The translations under genes and the position numbers were made by a program. Below the pieces are notes generated by a model, which had not been told where the DNA came from, did not search any database, and saw only the letters and a list, made by a program, of their open reading frames with translations. From Parus major (Eukaryota; Chordata; Aves; Passeriformes; Paridae), in assembly GCF_001522545.3 (NCBI RefSeq), contig NC_031773.1:45242786-45306785 (forward strand): a stretch of DNA of 64,000 nt, given 5' to 3'. Every line of letters starts with the position of its first letter. Within the stretch, counting starts at the first letter, position 1. Below are positions 1 through 62,600 of this stretch, piece by piece.

Positions 1-1311
1 TTCTTCCCACCTCCATGATACCTGCAATTCCTTCACCTTCTACTAGGACTCCAGTCTCCTCTCACTGCCTGTACAAGGCTCCCAACCCTGTGCTCCATTT
101 GACCTTCCTGGCCTCAGCCCTAAGGCAAAGTGCAAGTTCCAGAACTGGGTGTTTTTGGTGTTCTGGTTGCTGTGGAGTGCAAGGAAACAGGCTTGAAAAC
201 TGAGTCAGAGCAAAAGCAAGTTGGCAGTGCTTCCCTTATTGATCACACAGGTGTGTCTGTAGTGAGATGGAAGCTGCTATCTTTGTCCAGCATAGGCACA
301 CTGCTACCATAGGGCATGCAGATTTGGAAACTGTCCCTACACTGTAGATGCAAAAAGTTTCCTCCTGTCTTTACTTGATGTTGTTTCTCTCTTTGAGGAG
401 CTCCTTATGGAGGTTAATGGTTAGCAGGATCTGGCACATACCTGGGGAATTAAGCAACTTAGAATAGAGGAATGTTTTCAGAAGAATAAATAGGATATGG
501 ATGGCACACTTCCCTTTTTTTCCCATGGGCAGCATGTAAGACAGTTACATTTTTTAAAAACTTTCTTTGGTTTGCCTGGTTTAGGAACAGTATTTCTTCA
601 ACCTGGGAAGAGACGAAGGGGGGGAATTATTTTTATCTTTTTTAAGCAACTTATTTCTTATCATAGAAGTGTGAGGGGAAAGGAATTGCCTTTTTGTGCC
701 TGGCAGGACATTTGCTATCATGTGCTTCTGGGAAACCCTCCATCCCTAAAGGAGTCGGAGAGGTTTCAGAAGGAGACAGAATTCAGCAAGTCCACCTGCC
801 ATTCATTAATATATTCTTAGTCTTTAGGTGCATGGGACAGCTTTGAAGGTCTTATACAATAGTGCATTGCAAAGTTGCAGAGTTTGAAGGCACCTGTCTG
901 GTGGTAGCATCAGTATGTGTTTTTGCTTTGTTCTTGCTACATTCATATCAATTTGGCAGCATTTCTTCCTTTTTTAGCAGAGTGCTGTCTGCAGCTCCTT
1001 TTACAGTGCTTAGTTCCAGATCCCTGCTTTCTGCACATGTGGATGTGATGGAAATAGGCAAACTGGGAGCTGTCACAGCTTTCAGTGCTGGTTTGCTGGA
1101 GGAGGCACTTGCTTTGATAGCCAGGGAAACACTTCTTTTATGTGTTATGATTATGTGTTATGGTTAGAAAATACACATGCCAGTTCTGGGATCCATATGC
1201 TACCTTATTTCTCTGACTTCAGCCTTTTCAGGATAGGCAAGCACCATACAAGCGCAAGTCACTGAGAGCTGAGTAAATTTACAAGATGTTCTTGTTCTTT
1301 CTCTGCTCCAG
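1..1311 (+). other. UTP20: UTP20 intron sequence upstream of the first visible exon
   Basis: No exon, repeat family or RNA gene recognised. Open frames (longest 107 codons at 497-820) carry no family signature and lack splice sites that fit the following exon. The first exon starts with two bases of a split codon, so this is intron. Confidence 0.6.
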
Positions 1312-45638
<44,327 letters not shown>

Positions 45639-45805
45639 AAAGGCTTTTCATTCCTGGAGGATTTATTTATAAAAATTGATACCAAGCTAAAGAACTAATT
45701 ACTGCTTTAAAAAGTACTTGCATATTTCAATTGTATTTATTAGTATTTTTTTATGTCCTTTTTCATTGAGGATCTTAAATAAACACTTCTAAATTTTTTC
45801 CAAAC
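45639..45805 (+). promoter_or_regulatory. UTP20: UTP20 3' UTR and polyadenylation signal
   Basis: A canonical AATAAA lies at 45778-45783, 140 bases after the stop codon; cleavage is expected near 45800. The UTR is short and AT-rich. An ATTAAA near 45860 could act as a weaker distal signal. The end position is inferred. Confidence 0.75.
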
Positions 45806-46345
45806 CTGTATATTTACTGGAGCATGTACAGTTGAAAGGGAAACAACTATGATATTTGTATTAAATTTTACTTCATTTGTAAGAAATTGGTACTGTGATG
45901 ACTGCATTCCTGCCTGTGAACACACTGGTCTAGGAGAGGAAATGCTGCTTCCTGACTTTGATTTGGCCTTCAGTTTCTGCAGCTATACTGAGCTACTTAC
46001 CTCTCACTTCTGGCTAAGATGAGAGTGCAGGAACAACAGCTCATGAAGGTGGAAGTTAAACTCAAGTTACTGCCCTGGCACATCAGGGCAGCAGTGTGTG
46101 CTGAGGAGGACACTGATTTTCCTTTCAGACACCCACTGAATGCCATGTTGGCAGCCAGAGGTGTGCTACTTGAGCTCTCTTGCTGTACTTCACTCTGTAC
46201 TTCTGTGTGTCTGCACTGAAGGGTCATGAAGTAGAACAATACCAGCTTAAGAGAACTTCTGCAGGTGTTTAGCTACATGGCTGCTGGAACTGGCAGCACT
46301 TGGACTTGTTTCTGTAAAGCAAGCAGCCTCTAGCAAGCAACACAC
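45806..46345. other. Intergenic gap between convergent UTP20 and ARL1
   Basis: About 0.55 kb separates the predicted 3' ends of two genes transcribed towards each other. I see no repeat or gene in it. Short ORFs on both strands (up to 80 codons) show no family resemblance. Read-through from either side would make antisense overlap with the neighbour's 3' UTR. Confidence 0.6.
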
Positions 46346-46349
46346 CCCT

Positions 46350-46696
46350 GGGTATAGCTGACAGTTCCAGATTTTATTAGTGTTCTATCTACACCAGTAT
46401 GCTGGCCACCAAAACGACCAAAGGAAGGGGGGATGACAAAAAAAACCACCATTCTCAGCCAGTAAGACTTTCATACAAATTAACATAAGTACATTCTTTA
46501 AACAAAAAGAAAGAAATGGAGTATCATAATGTACACATTCACTTATTTCAGTTTTACAATTGAAGAGAGGCATCCACATTACAGAAGTCAAATTCAAATC
46601 TGTCCTATTTACAATATCTGTGGCCTGAAAATACTTAACTGCAGAAAGGAGGATGCTGGCTATAGCTGATGCTTCTTTGCACTGGTCAGTTTTGTA
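46350..46696 (-). promoter_or_regulatory. ARL1: ARL1 3' UTR and polyadenylation signal
   Basis: On the minus strand an AATAAA (plus-strand TTTATT at 46373-46378) lies about 320 bases after the ARL1 stop codon at 46697-46699. Cleavage is expected around 46350-46358. The UTR length is an inference from this single strong signal. Confidence 0.7.
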
Positions 46697-52115
<5,419 letters not shown>

Positions 52116-52599
52116 GTCGAGCCGCTCCGCCGGCGCTCCGGCCCGCCCCGCTCCGCTGCCCTCGCCGCGCTGGCCCTGCCGCCGCCGCCTCCCGGCTCCA
52201 CGTCGAACGCCGCGGCGAGTAAACAAAGCGCTCCGCGCCCGCCGCCGTTTCGACACACGGAGCCCGGCAGCGCCCGCAGCGCGGAGCGAACGGACTGAGA
52301 GCGGGGCCCTTCCCGGACACAGCCGGGCGGGAAGCAGCGCGGGGAGAAAGGTGTGGAGAATAAAATCCGTGGGCCGGGACCAGCGCGTGACGAATCTGCG
52401 GCGGCGGGAGCGCGCGGCGGGCGCGCGCGGCGGGCGGGGCGCGGCGGCGTCACCGGCCCGGGGCCTCCCCGCGGCCCCGAGAGCGGGCGGCGAACGGGAA
52501 GCTCCGGCCGCACAACGGACGGCTGGGAGGCACGGCCCGCTTCCCAAAGTGCCGGGGAACCCTGCGAGCCAGCACACTTCTAGGGTTAGGGCTTGCTTT

Positions 52600-53454
52600 T
52601 CTCCAAAGCGGCTGCGAAACGAGAAAAACCCGGGTGGAAGTCTGTTAACAAAGTCCAGCGGTGTAAAACATCGACAGCAAGCTGCTGCTAGGGATTAGCT
52701 AACATGTCTGTCATCGTCCCCGCATGGAAATGATGTCATCCATGTAATTAGGGTGTGCAAATAGGTCAATATACAATCAGAAAAAACGTGAACTATTATG
52801 TAATGAAAACTCAGAGGAAAACATAATGTACGAGACACACATGAAGTGGGCTCTAAGCTCAGACTGAGTTAAGGGAGAAGTGCAGCAGATCTCATGTCAA
52901 TCAACGATTACACTTCTTTTAATCGCTTTTTTACAGAAGATACAAGGATATATAAATGTCTTATAGGAGAGCAATCTAACTACATTACCAACCTACCTAC
53001 CCTTCACGATTACTGGCTTCCTCCCCATGCACTTTATTCTGTTCTTATACTTGTACTGCAGCAAGAAGAGCACAGAAACCTTTACTCCTCCAGCCATAAG
53101 AACCAAACCTATAGCAGTTACTTTCCATGACTTTTATCACTTTTCTCATTTTAAACTTATTCAAAGAGAAGCAGCTTGTACTTCTTTCAGCTGAAAAAAA
53201 GGCAGGACAAGGGGGAGCAGAAATTAGCAGCTCACAGTGCAAAATGAATATAAAATCCACACAACAGTAATCAGTCTGCAAGTGATGAAACGTGAACTCT
53301 GGTTTCATTAAATCTGTGTGTGAAACAGGAACAATCACAGACAAAGATGTTTTCATTTTCTCTGAAAGCATCAACAAATGTATCACAGCTGCAGAACTTC
53401 CTGTTTGAGGTCCTCCATTAGAATTCTGTCTTGCTTGAAATTTCATATTATTCA
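52600..53454. other. Intergenic interval between the NUP205 end and the ARL1 promoter
   Basis: About 0.85 kb of AT-rich sequence beyond the CpG island. ORFs of up to 136 codons (53045-53455, minus) overlap the predicted NUP205 termination zone and show no family resemblance. No repeat recognised. Confidence 0.55.
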
Positions 53455-53662
53455 TAACTCAGTCGAAAACAATCCTTTATTTTTTTATGTCAAGTTGGGA
53501 GCAGTAGGAAAGAATACACAAAACTCATCCACAGGGATAAAAAAAAGTAACAAAATAATTTTGACAGTATTTAGAAAATGTTTGATCTATAAAATGCAAT
53601 GATCCAGAAGGCCTGCCCTAGTACACTACTTCACAGGGCAAGCAGCATGTACCAAGTGTCTT
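53455..53662 (-). promoter_or_regulatory. NUP205: NUP205 3' UTR and polyadenylation signal
   Basis: Minus-strand AATAAA (plus-strand TTTATT at 53476-53481) lies about 180 bases downstream of the NUP205 stop codon (53663-53665). Cleavage near 53455-53465 would leave about 1.2 kb to the ARL1 promoter. The exact end is inferred. Confidence 0.7.
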
Positions 53663-56600
53663 TTAGGTCCTTGATATCCTTAGGAGACCACGGATACGTC
53701 TAACGAGAGCTTGAATAAACGTGTACCGTGAGCGAACCTTGGAATATAAACCTTCAATGTCCAGAAGCTTCTTCTGCAGAGATTCACCAAAGCTGTTTGT
53801 CGCTTCAATCTGAAGCTGAGAAAGAGAAATGCCAGCTTATCATCCACTGCCTGTCAAACCCTTCACAGTGATTTATTCTCTGACCTGCTTTCCAAAGAAT
53901 GGGTTTCTCTGACTTCTCTAATAAGTACTACTTACTCTATTTTAAGAATTATTGGTTACAATTCAGCTTCTTCACTCAGAGTCATACAAACACATCTTCC
54001 AAATAAAATTTTCCTAGTCCTTTAAGGACTCTTTAGATAAAGAGCCTCTGTGCACCAACATTTTAAAATTAATGTGTATGTAAAGAGTCACTGAATTAAC
54101 TACATTTTAAGCATTTTACCAAGATGATACTATCACTTTGCTTTTGAACAAGTAAAATAAATGACAGATGCCTCATCAAAAAACACAGAGTAACTTTTCT
54201 TACAGTTCTAGATCTTATAAAGGTACTTGAGACTGCTGTTTTGAAGAACAGTTTTTTTCTGCAGTCATAGAAATGCCAGTGGGATTTACTAATAATTTTT
54301 TTTTACTGACATCTCTGCATCAAATTTACACAAACTATTAAATTTCTGTGTAAGTGGAAATTACTTCTACCACTCACATTTTATAGTCTCTTCAGTTCCT
54401 GTTACCCTTTTAATCTCACTTCTCTATAACCTAGCTGAAGCTGACCTGTAGGGAACAGTTAGATCACAGAAAACTGAGAAACATGCCCTCATATTGCAGG
54501 TCTTTCAAGGATATCTGTTGATTTTAGAAAGCTGTTATTAAAAACACTGGTTGGTAAAAGAAAAAGAATGATTACTCTGTTTTGTAAGTATAGCTCATAT
54601 TTTACTTAACTCTTCATATTAAGATTCAAAGATACATGCACAGCAGCAAAAGTGCCATCTGTATCACAGTATTTTCCAAAACAATTTTGTAATGCTTCAC
54701 TAATCCTAAATTAAGTTCTATGCTCTTGGTGTTACTGCAGGTTGTTCAGAAGTAGGAAAACAACAGTCAGACTGCTCCCAATAGCTGCATGGCAGCCAGG
54801 AGCATTCTGTACCCTGCAGCAGACTGTCACATCTCACCTGTTCTATATCATGCTGGCTCACTCGATTCAGTCCACTACTGAAATCCAAGCCTGGCTCTGA
54901 ACCAAAGGAATCTGGCAATAAAAAACAAGATGTTAAAATTATGTTGGCTGCTCCACACTTATCTCTGTATCAAGTCATATAATAAATTTAAAACAGTGTT
55001 ACAATTTGATCTGAAAGTAAACTTATGCATTAGAAATTACACTATTTTTTTACTTAAATGATTTAGAGAAAATACATAAAGAGTGAGTCATAAATATTTT
55101 GATCACATAACATGGCACTTTAAGCAAAGGACTCTTCTACAAATCCACTCTCCCTGATTTCCTTCCATTTCTTTCTTCTTTTAAAAGACAAAGTTCAACA
55201 AACTTAAAATCCTCTGGTGAATCTGGTGGCTATAATTCCAAAAATATTTTTAAAATCACCAATATTAACTTTATTTCTTAATTTCATCTTAGAGTATATT
55301 GAAATATTTTCCTATAAACCATTTTGGATCACTTATCTGATTGTATTAGCTGAACTTCAGTTAGTCTGAAGAGCAGAAATAAAAAACCAATTACTTTTAC
55401 TTTCCTTTGGAGGTTATATGTAATACACAAAACCCAGAAGTCTGTGAGTAAACAATATCAGTATTGCCAATTCTCCAGTGGACTATCCAAAGGTGTGCCA
55501 AATCCAAACAAAATCTCTTTAATTAAGTATAAAAGGCGAGATACTAATAGTAGGAAATCAGTTTTACAGCTACCCATCAGAAGTTATTCAAAGGTGTTTT
55601 GATGTTTGAGATATTTTACCTTGCAGCCTTCCTTTCTTAAATGACATCCTAGAGGACAGCAGCGGGTCTTGGGAGTCAGTGGGTGTGCAGTGCAGTAGGT
55701 AGTGTTCCAGATGGCGCCAAAGAATGAAGAGACATATTTCTATGATATCTGCACATACATCTCAGTGAAGGACCCCAATCTGGTTGTCTTTGGATTGTAC
55801 ATTTACTGTATGAGCATATTTACACACTTGGAAACAGCTGAAAATGTCAGCTCAACCACCTGTCACCTCCTCCACTGCCACAGCCCAGTAATGGATGGCT
55901 CACACTCACTGTCCTCATCACCCTGCAGAGCCTCAATTCAGCCCTCAGGAGGAGAGCTGGAGTGCTCATATGGTTTGCAAAGGTACCTCAGCTGCACCAC
56001 AGTAAATTAAAGCTGAGGTTACAAAGCCGGGGATGGCAGTAACACTTCAGGTGACAACAGCAAAGTGTGCAAGAGCATATCTTTCCTAAGGGTGGTTGCA
56101 GAGGAAAATTCTGATCTGTTGAAGACAATTTGTTTGTGCATGACTGGTTATTTCCATAGATTTACTGGTGTTTATGAGATTCATGTTTATGCACGGTTGG
56201 CTGTAAGACTAGAAAACCCTGTTATGACAGGCACATCAAAATTATTTTTCAAAGTATTTCTTCCACCACACTTGGATATGTGTGAATGTTTAGGGGATCT
56301 GGACACTAAAATTGAGCTGGGCTGTAACAATTCCTTTATAAGCATGTTGCAGAAAGTCCTAGCTGGGTTCAAAATGGGAATTACTAACTTGAAAGTCCTT
56401 ACATTCTGGCAATAGCAGAGCAATAACCTCCTAACTTAATTCTCAGTATTTCAAATTTACTTTTTGCAAAAAAATTTTGTTCAAAGTGGTCAGAAATCCT
56501 GGTAAAAAAATCTGTTTCTATCTCTGATTTTCTGCATCATCACCTTGAGGGTCATTTCAATTTCAGAAGGATACAGGAACAGAGGGAGAGCAACTTGGCT

Positions 56601-59600
56601 CGGTTATTTATTAGTTTCACCAGGCGCCGCCTTGCCAATACATATTTTTGGGAAGTGGAAATCTTGTCAACCCCAGCTGGCATAACTGACTGACACAACT
56701 GTTATGGGAAGAGAGAAACAGAAAGACTGTAGCAAATCACAGAACATCAAGAGAATTAAGCAAATAAAATTACTTATTAATTTCTAGAACTTTCTTGTAA
56801 GCTACTATTTCTTTAAAATCTTGCTCGCTATTTTTAATTTGCATAACCTTGCTGACAAAAAAATGGAAAAATTAAACCCATTTCCAAGCAACTACAATGA
56901 AAATCACAACTTTTACAAAGTTAAGCCAAATATTTTCCTGAAAATTTGAGATCACTCGTTATATGGACCCCCTTCACCAACAGTAGAAAAGAATATGCAG
57001 AAGAAATGGAACTACATGCTCATCAAAGATGCTTTGGAGCCTTTGCTACAGCTGTGTCCAAGTTACTACAATACAGAAACTATGGAGTCAGAAGAACAAT
57101 TACCTCTTTTATTTCATCTGGTGGCAGTTGCTCCACATTTTGCAGTTTGTTAACACTCTGACGATGGCTGTCATAGTAACTGAAGAAATCATTAGTGCTC
57201 TGTTTCAGCAGGTAAACAATAATGCCCAGGCCAGGCAAGTGCCAATATGGGATCACTGGTGCTTGTGTATCTAGATGAGATGTTGAAGATCAGAAAACAA
57301 AACTAAGAAACCCCAAGAAATCAATAAGCTATGCTCTCTGTCAATAACCTAGTGAAAGACAGGAAAGCACTGACAAGTATATTTTGCACTTGTGTTAGAA
57401 GTAACATAAATATAAGTCTAGGCAAAAAGTTCTCTGACTGCAGTATTAAAAGGCAGGACTAGTACACTATTACTAGTGCAGTACTGAGTACAACATATGA
57501 AATGTAACTAGAAGACTTACTATTTACATATTTTAGCCATTCGACTGCATAATAACACAGTGTAAACTCTTGCCATGTGTTATAATAGAGCTCAAACCAG
57601 CATCAAAAGACATCTTACATGTCATAAATGAGGTCCTAGTTTAAAATAATGTAATCCAGTAGATGCTTAAAAAAAAGAAATCTTGACCTTCCCCTGTCTT
57701 GTGCTACTTATTAACATACACACGTTTCTTTACTGACATATATTCTGAGGCTGTGAATGAAAAAACAGTTTGTTTGTTTTAATTAGGATTAGTTTCCTGA
57801 TTTGGCTTTAGTGCAAGGTTGAACAAGCATGGATTTTAGAATGAGAGAGTGAGCAGCTACAGGATTGGTATAAAGTGACTTAAAGAGTAGGTGAAACTAC
57901 AGCCTTCAGTTTGTTATTTTCTAGTAGCCCAAATGTCACATTGTTCAGGTTCATGCACCAGCAAGTCAAAAATCTCACCCTGCCGAGGCCCATCTCGGTT
58001 GGTTGACTCTGACAGGCTGGGAGTAAACAGACAAACAGTGTGCTGGAAACTGGGAGCGCTTTGCAACATCAGTGACTCACAGTATTCCATCACATTTGCA
58101 CAGATCTGCCAACAAAGGGGAAAAAAAGAAAAAGACAGCATGTCAATTACAGTAGCTACAGGCTTTGGAGCATTAAATTTTACATGGACAAATGTCAGTG
58201 AACAACATGCTTTGTATCTCTCTTCTCACCAGAACATGATGATTCTATTTTATTATCAGACTCCCTTCTACTGCAAGTCTAAGACTTGCAACTTTGCCTC
58301 TTTCCCAAAACCTGCTAGCTAAAATTTTTGGATAATTTTAAGTCCCCTTTGGCTCTAAGTTAGTGTTAGCCCTCTATACACAGCTTTCGTTTTGAAAATT
58401 TCTCATCAATTTAAGCCTTCAAAATTCACAGAGTTTGTACACAAAATCAGGTTTCTAGCCTGTTTCTAATGCAAATGTAAGTAAATACATTTTCAAGGGT
58501 TACTTTAAATAAAACATGGACTCCTATACCACATAGTGTAGAGCATTACCACTATCATATGAAATTATGATAACTAAACAAATCTGCACAGCGGGTAAAA
58601 TGTTGAGACTGAAAGTTCTGGCATCTTGTATCCTTACCTGTTGCATGGCCAACTCAATTTCATCCCTCCTGTTCACTCTGTCTCCTGCTGAGTTATCATC
58701 TTGCAGCTTGAACTGACGTAGCCTCTCTGATCCTCCAAACCGACTCAGCAGTCCTAAGCACTGGCGCTGTTGTAAGAAATGAACATCTAAATTACCATCT
58801 TAACAAATGAAGTGCATATTTCTTTTCACTTCAGTGATTCATGTCCCTTAAAACACAGTATTAAGAAAGCAATGCAGATTTTTAGCCCTTTGTAAACAAA
58901 ATCTAAGTTTTTAGTTTTAACTTATCTTGATTTAATTTAGAAATTAATGGCACCTTAAAAGACTGCCAATGAGAAATGAGTGCAATTCACAAGTGCACAA
59001 CTTCTCTTGTGTCTCTTGCAGACTATTATACAGAATACCATCAATGATAGTTTAGGTTTAGCCATTCCCACCCCAAGAGCACCTTTACCTATAGAGACAA
59101 ACAAAATCTGAAGATAATTACGGTAAAAGTAGAGTACAAAAACTAATTCAGTAACAAAAGAACCACTAGCATGTCTGATACTCCAAATTGTTGAGCTGGA
59201 GACATGCTTGTGGCCAAAGCGGTAACAGACTGTTTCTGCATTACTTTTCATGCTTTGGTGTTGGCTTCAAATTTTTCTCTTCACATAAGTCCTAAGCCAG
59301 GAAGGGAAACAAAGTCCCTGATGCAACCCTGATGTTTCCAAATGTTCTCTCTTCTACTGGACAGGGAAGTGTGGAGAGACACCAAAAAACAGACCACCAA
59401 AACCCCATCCCACTCCCACAAAAAAGAACCTCTAACTACCACACATTCTTCTTGATGCTGGAAAATCTCTCTTTCCCAACTGCTATTATTCTAAGTGAGA
59501 AAACAGGAAGAAACACATCTAGATAGCAAATTCTAAAAGGACATGGGTTCATATATATTCAAATATATGAATATATTACCTGAAATCGCCCTATGTGTCC

Positions 59601-62600
59601 TTGTAGCTCCATCTGTGTCCCTTCATTAACATCCATGTCCAGTTCATTTAACACTCCTGATAAAAGATACAGCCATTAAATAACTGTTTGGTTTTCTTTT
59701 TTAAAAAAATTTATGCAGCATTTAAATACAAGCATTGATCAGAAATACTTCAGTTAAGCATTCAACTTGCATCTTGCTATTTTTTGAGCAAAACATGCAG
59801 ATATGAATGCAGCTACCAGGTGATACCTGAGAGCACATAGCTTAGTGTTCTAAGGGGGGGCAAGGAGGAAGAGAGGCTGGCATGGAAGTTACAGCTGTTG
59901 TACAAAGCTCTGTATACTGGAAGCAAAGAAGCACCTTGGTTTAACCTACAGCTCTGCACTCCCTTCTACTGTAGTCAGACATCACTCCTGAACAAAGAAA
60001 ACCATTAAATCAAAATAGAGAAGTTATTCTGAACTGGTAAGCTCGCAGAAGAAACCACTGTATCTATCACAATCATTATTAGCCTTTTGTGAAGGTAAGT
60101 CACCCAAGAGAAATGGAAATATGCTAATCTGTAGTGCTTCCCCCTCGGGAAACTTTATGTTTTAAATCAATAAAAACAGAAAAGACATTTTAAAAAATGG
60201 GTATGCAAACAATTTTCTATCTTAATTTCCTCATTTACAAAATTTATTGAATAAAAATTGTTTTTTGAAGATACCACAGATACTTTGAGCATTTCTATTT
60301 GCAAGTTACCTCCAAGACAAAAAGTACTTAGTGTGAGGTAGCATGATGAAAATAAAATGGAAAGTCAGATACACATGGGAAAGAGCACTATGTCTACGGT
60401 AAATCCACCATATTTACTTCAAGAGAAATTACTTAGCATTTCTTTGTTTTTCTCAGAGCTCTGCAAGTCAAAAGGAAAAAAAACTGTCATGGATATTCTC
60501 TTCTGTCTTACTGTTTCTTTACAGAAAACAAAGCCTGAGATAGGGTTGAGACTTCAAAACTGCAGTTCCTACCAGGCAATGCTGCCTTGCTGATTATTCC
60601 TGTCAGGAAGGCCAGCTCCTGGAGAGATCCAACGCTTACATCTTGACACCTCAGGATCGCCTGGATAGTATCTGAATGGGAAATTAGGAACTGCAAAACC
60701 TGCACCACAAGAAAGAAAGAAAGAGAAAATATGAATGACTCAGAATTTAACAGTGAGCAGAGACGAAGCAATGCTTCTGATGAATTTTAGAAGACTGTGT
60801 ACCAGTGAGGATGAAAAAAAAAACCAACCCCACAACTTAGAGAAAAGGCATATATAATTTCTTTGAATGAGCAATAGTAATGGTACTATTTGCTTTGGAA
60901 CTTACCTGTCCTGCTGCTTGCAAGTGTTGTGCCATGCTGGATGTGAGGATCACTTGGCACAGCTGAAGAGCTGGAAGAAGAATCTGGCGATAACGTTCCA
61001 CTGGAGCAGGAATGAAGACTGGGGGATCTCTCATTGCATACATTCTCCTGAGGTTTAAAAAGAAGGGAGGAAAAAAAAGATCAAGAGTGCAAGAAGAGCG
61101 AAGTCCACTAGTGAGGCTGAGCCTCAGCCTACAATCACTCAAGAACCTAAAAACATCCATATTTCAATAAGAGGGCTGGATCTGAACTGAGTTTATATTG
61201 GAAAAACAACAGATTTATGATACACAGCTGCTGCCAGACATTTTATTTAAGCTGAGAAAATTACTTCTTTGTATTATGCTACACTAAACCAGATAGCTTT
61301 GTTGCAGAAATACGATATCTGGTTACTGATATACAAAATTAGGTATTCTCAAATATTTTAGGAAAAGTTGTGCTTAATTCTAAAGCAACTGTTAAATACA
61401 GTTTTCCACAAATGTCCTGTAGGTTCTATACAATCTTATTATGCCTAATTGCAGCTTTCAAATAGTTTACCTTGTCTAAGTCTTAACTTTTTCCAAAGAG
61501 TTTAAATTCCCAGTGTGCCACTAAGAACTGTAAGTTTAAAACAGGGACCAAGGCTTGAAATCCACCCAGGTAATTTCCCCTAAACATGTAATTTCCTTCT
61601 CTGAGACCTTCTCTCAATCACCTCACAATGACTAATGTGGCAACACATCAAGAAACTTACCAAGCAATATATAACTCTGAATATTTTTTTTTTTAAAACA
61701 TGTCATAAAATATTCTTGAAATAGCATTTAGTTCACTGCTCTCTCAATGCTTTATGATGGAGGACAAACTTTGCACTTCAACAGCTGCAAAGCCTCTGAA
61801 ATAAGTTTACAGTGTAAGCTGTTTTTAAAATATTACATTATAAATTATTTAATAATAACACATTAATAATTTTTATCTGAGGCATAAAATAAATTTTTAG
61901 GTAGTCTAAGTACTTAGCATGAAAGTAAAACCTCACACTCACATCTGAAATTTTCCTCTCAATGAAAGGTACCTTTAAACTGAACTGATAGGTTTAATAA
62001 ACATGCACACAAAGAATAAACCCACAAATCATTACTCAAAAATCATGAGGCTATAAAAAGATGTGATGTACTTCCAGGAAGACTGTATTATGTTTTCACC
62101 ATCAGGCAGGGAAGCAACACTTACCCCTGATGGTCTGTTTCGGGTCGCATGTCAAACACTAGGCACTGCGCCAGCCGCACAATCACGCCAGACCGCAACA
62201 GCTCTAATGCACCTTGCTGGCTTTTGGCTACTCGAGTGAGGAACGCCTACACAAGAGTAGAGAAGGTTAGGTTTTGGAGATGCACAATGAAACTTATTAT
62301 GTCTACTTTCTCATTTGATTTTAGCACCATTTCAAATATATTATTTTAGTAAAATATCCTTAAGGAATACCTTCAGTGCAGGTAGCTCAGTGTGCAGCTG
62401 CAGTGCAGCTGAAGATTTCGCTCTGGGTGGCTGGAGCCCCAGGGCAAGAGCCTGTGAACTGCCCATCTTTTGCAAAACAAAGGGCATGAGGGACGTGGGG
62501 CACTAGCCAGGGGACCTGACATTCAGAGACACGAAGGAGACACTCAGCTGGAAGACCCCAGACTGACTCAGAGACTGTTGAGGGTATAAAACCCCAGGGG

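Noticed and set aside
55702..56415. Plus-strand frames of 102 and 116 codons inside a NUP205 intron
   Set aside because: The first partly mirrors the NUP205 exon 55620-55748 on the other strand; the second has no homology signal, start context or splice support.
56520..56590. Possible C/D-box snoRNA on the minus strand (GTGATGA followed by CTGA)
   Set aside because: The boxes are only about 43 bases apart, shorter than a usual C/D snoRNA, and no good terminal stem or internal C'/D' pair is visible.
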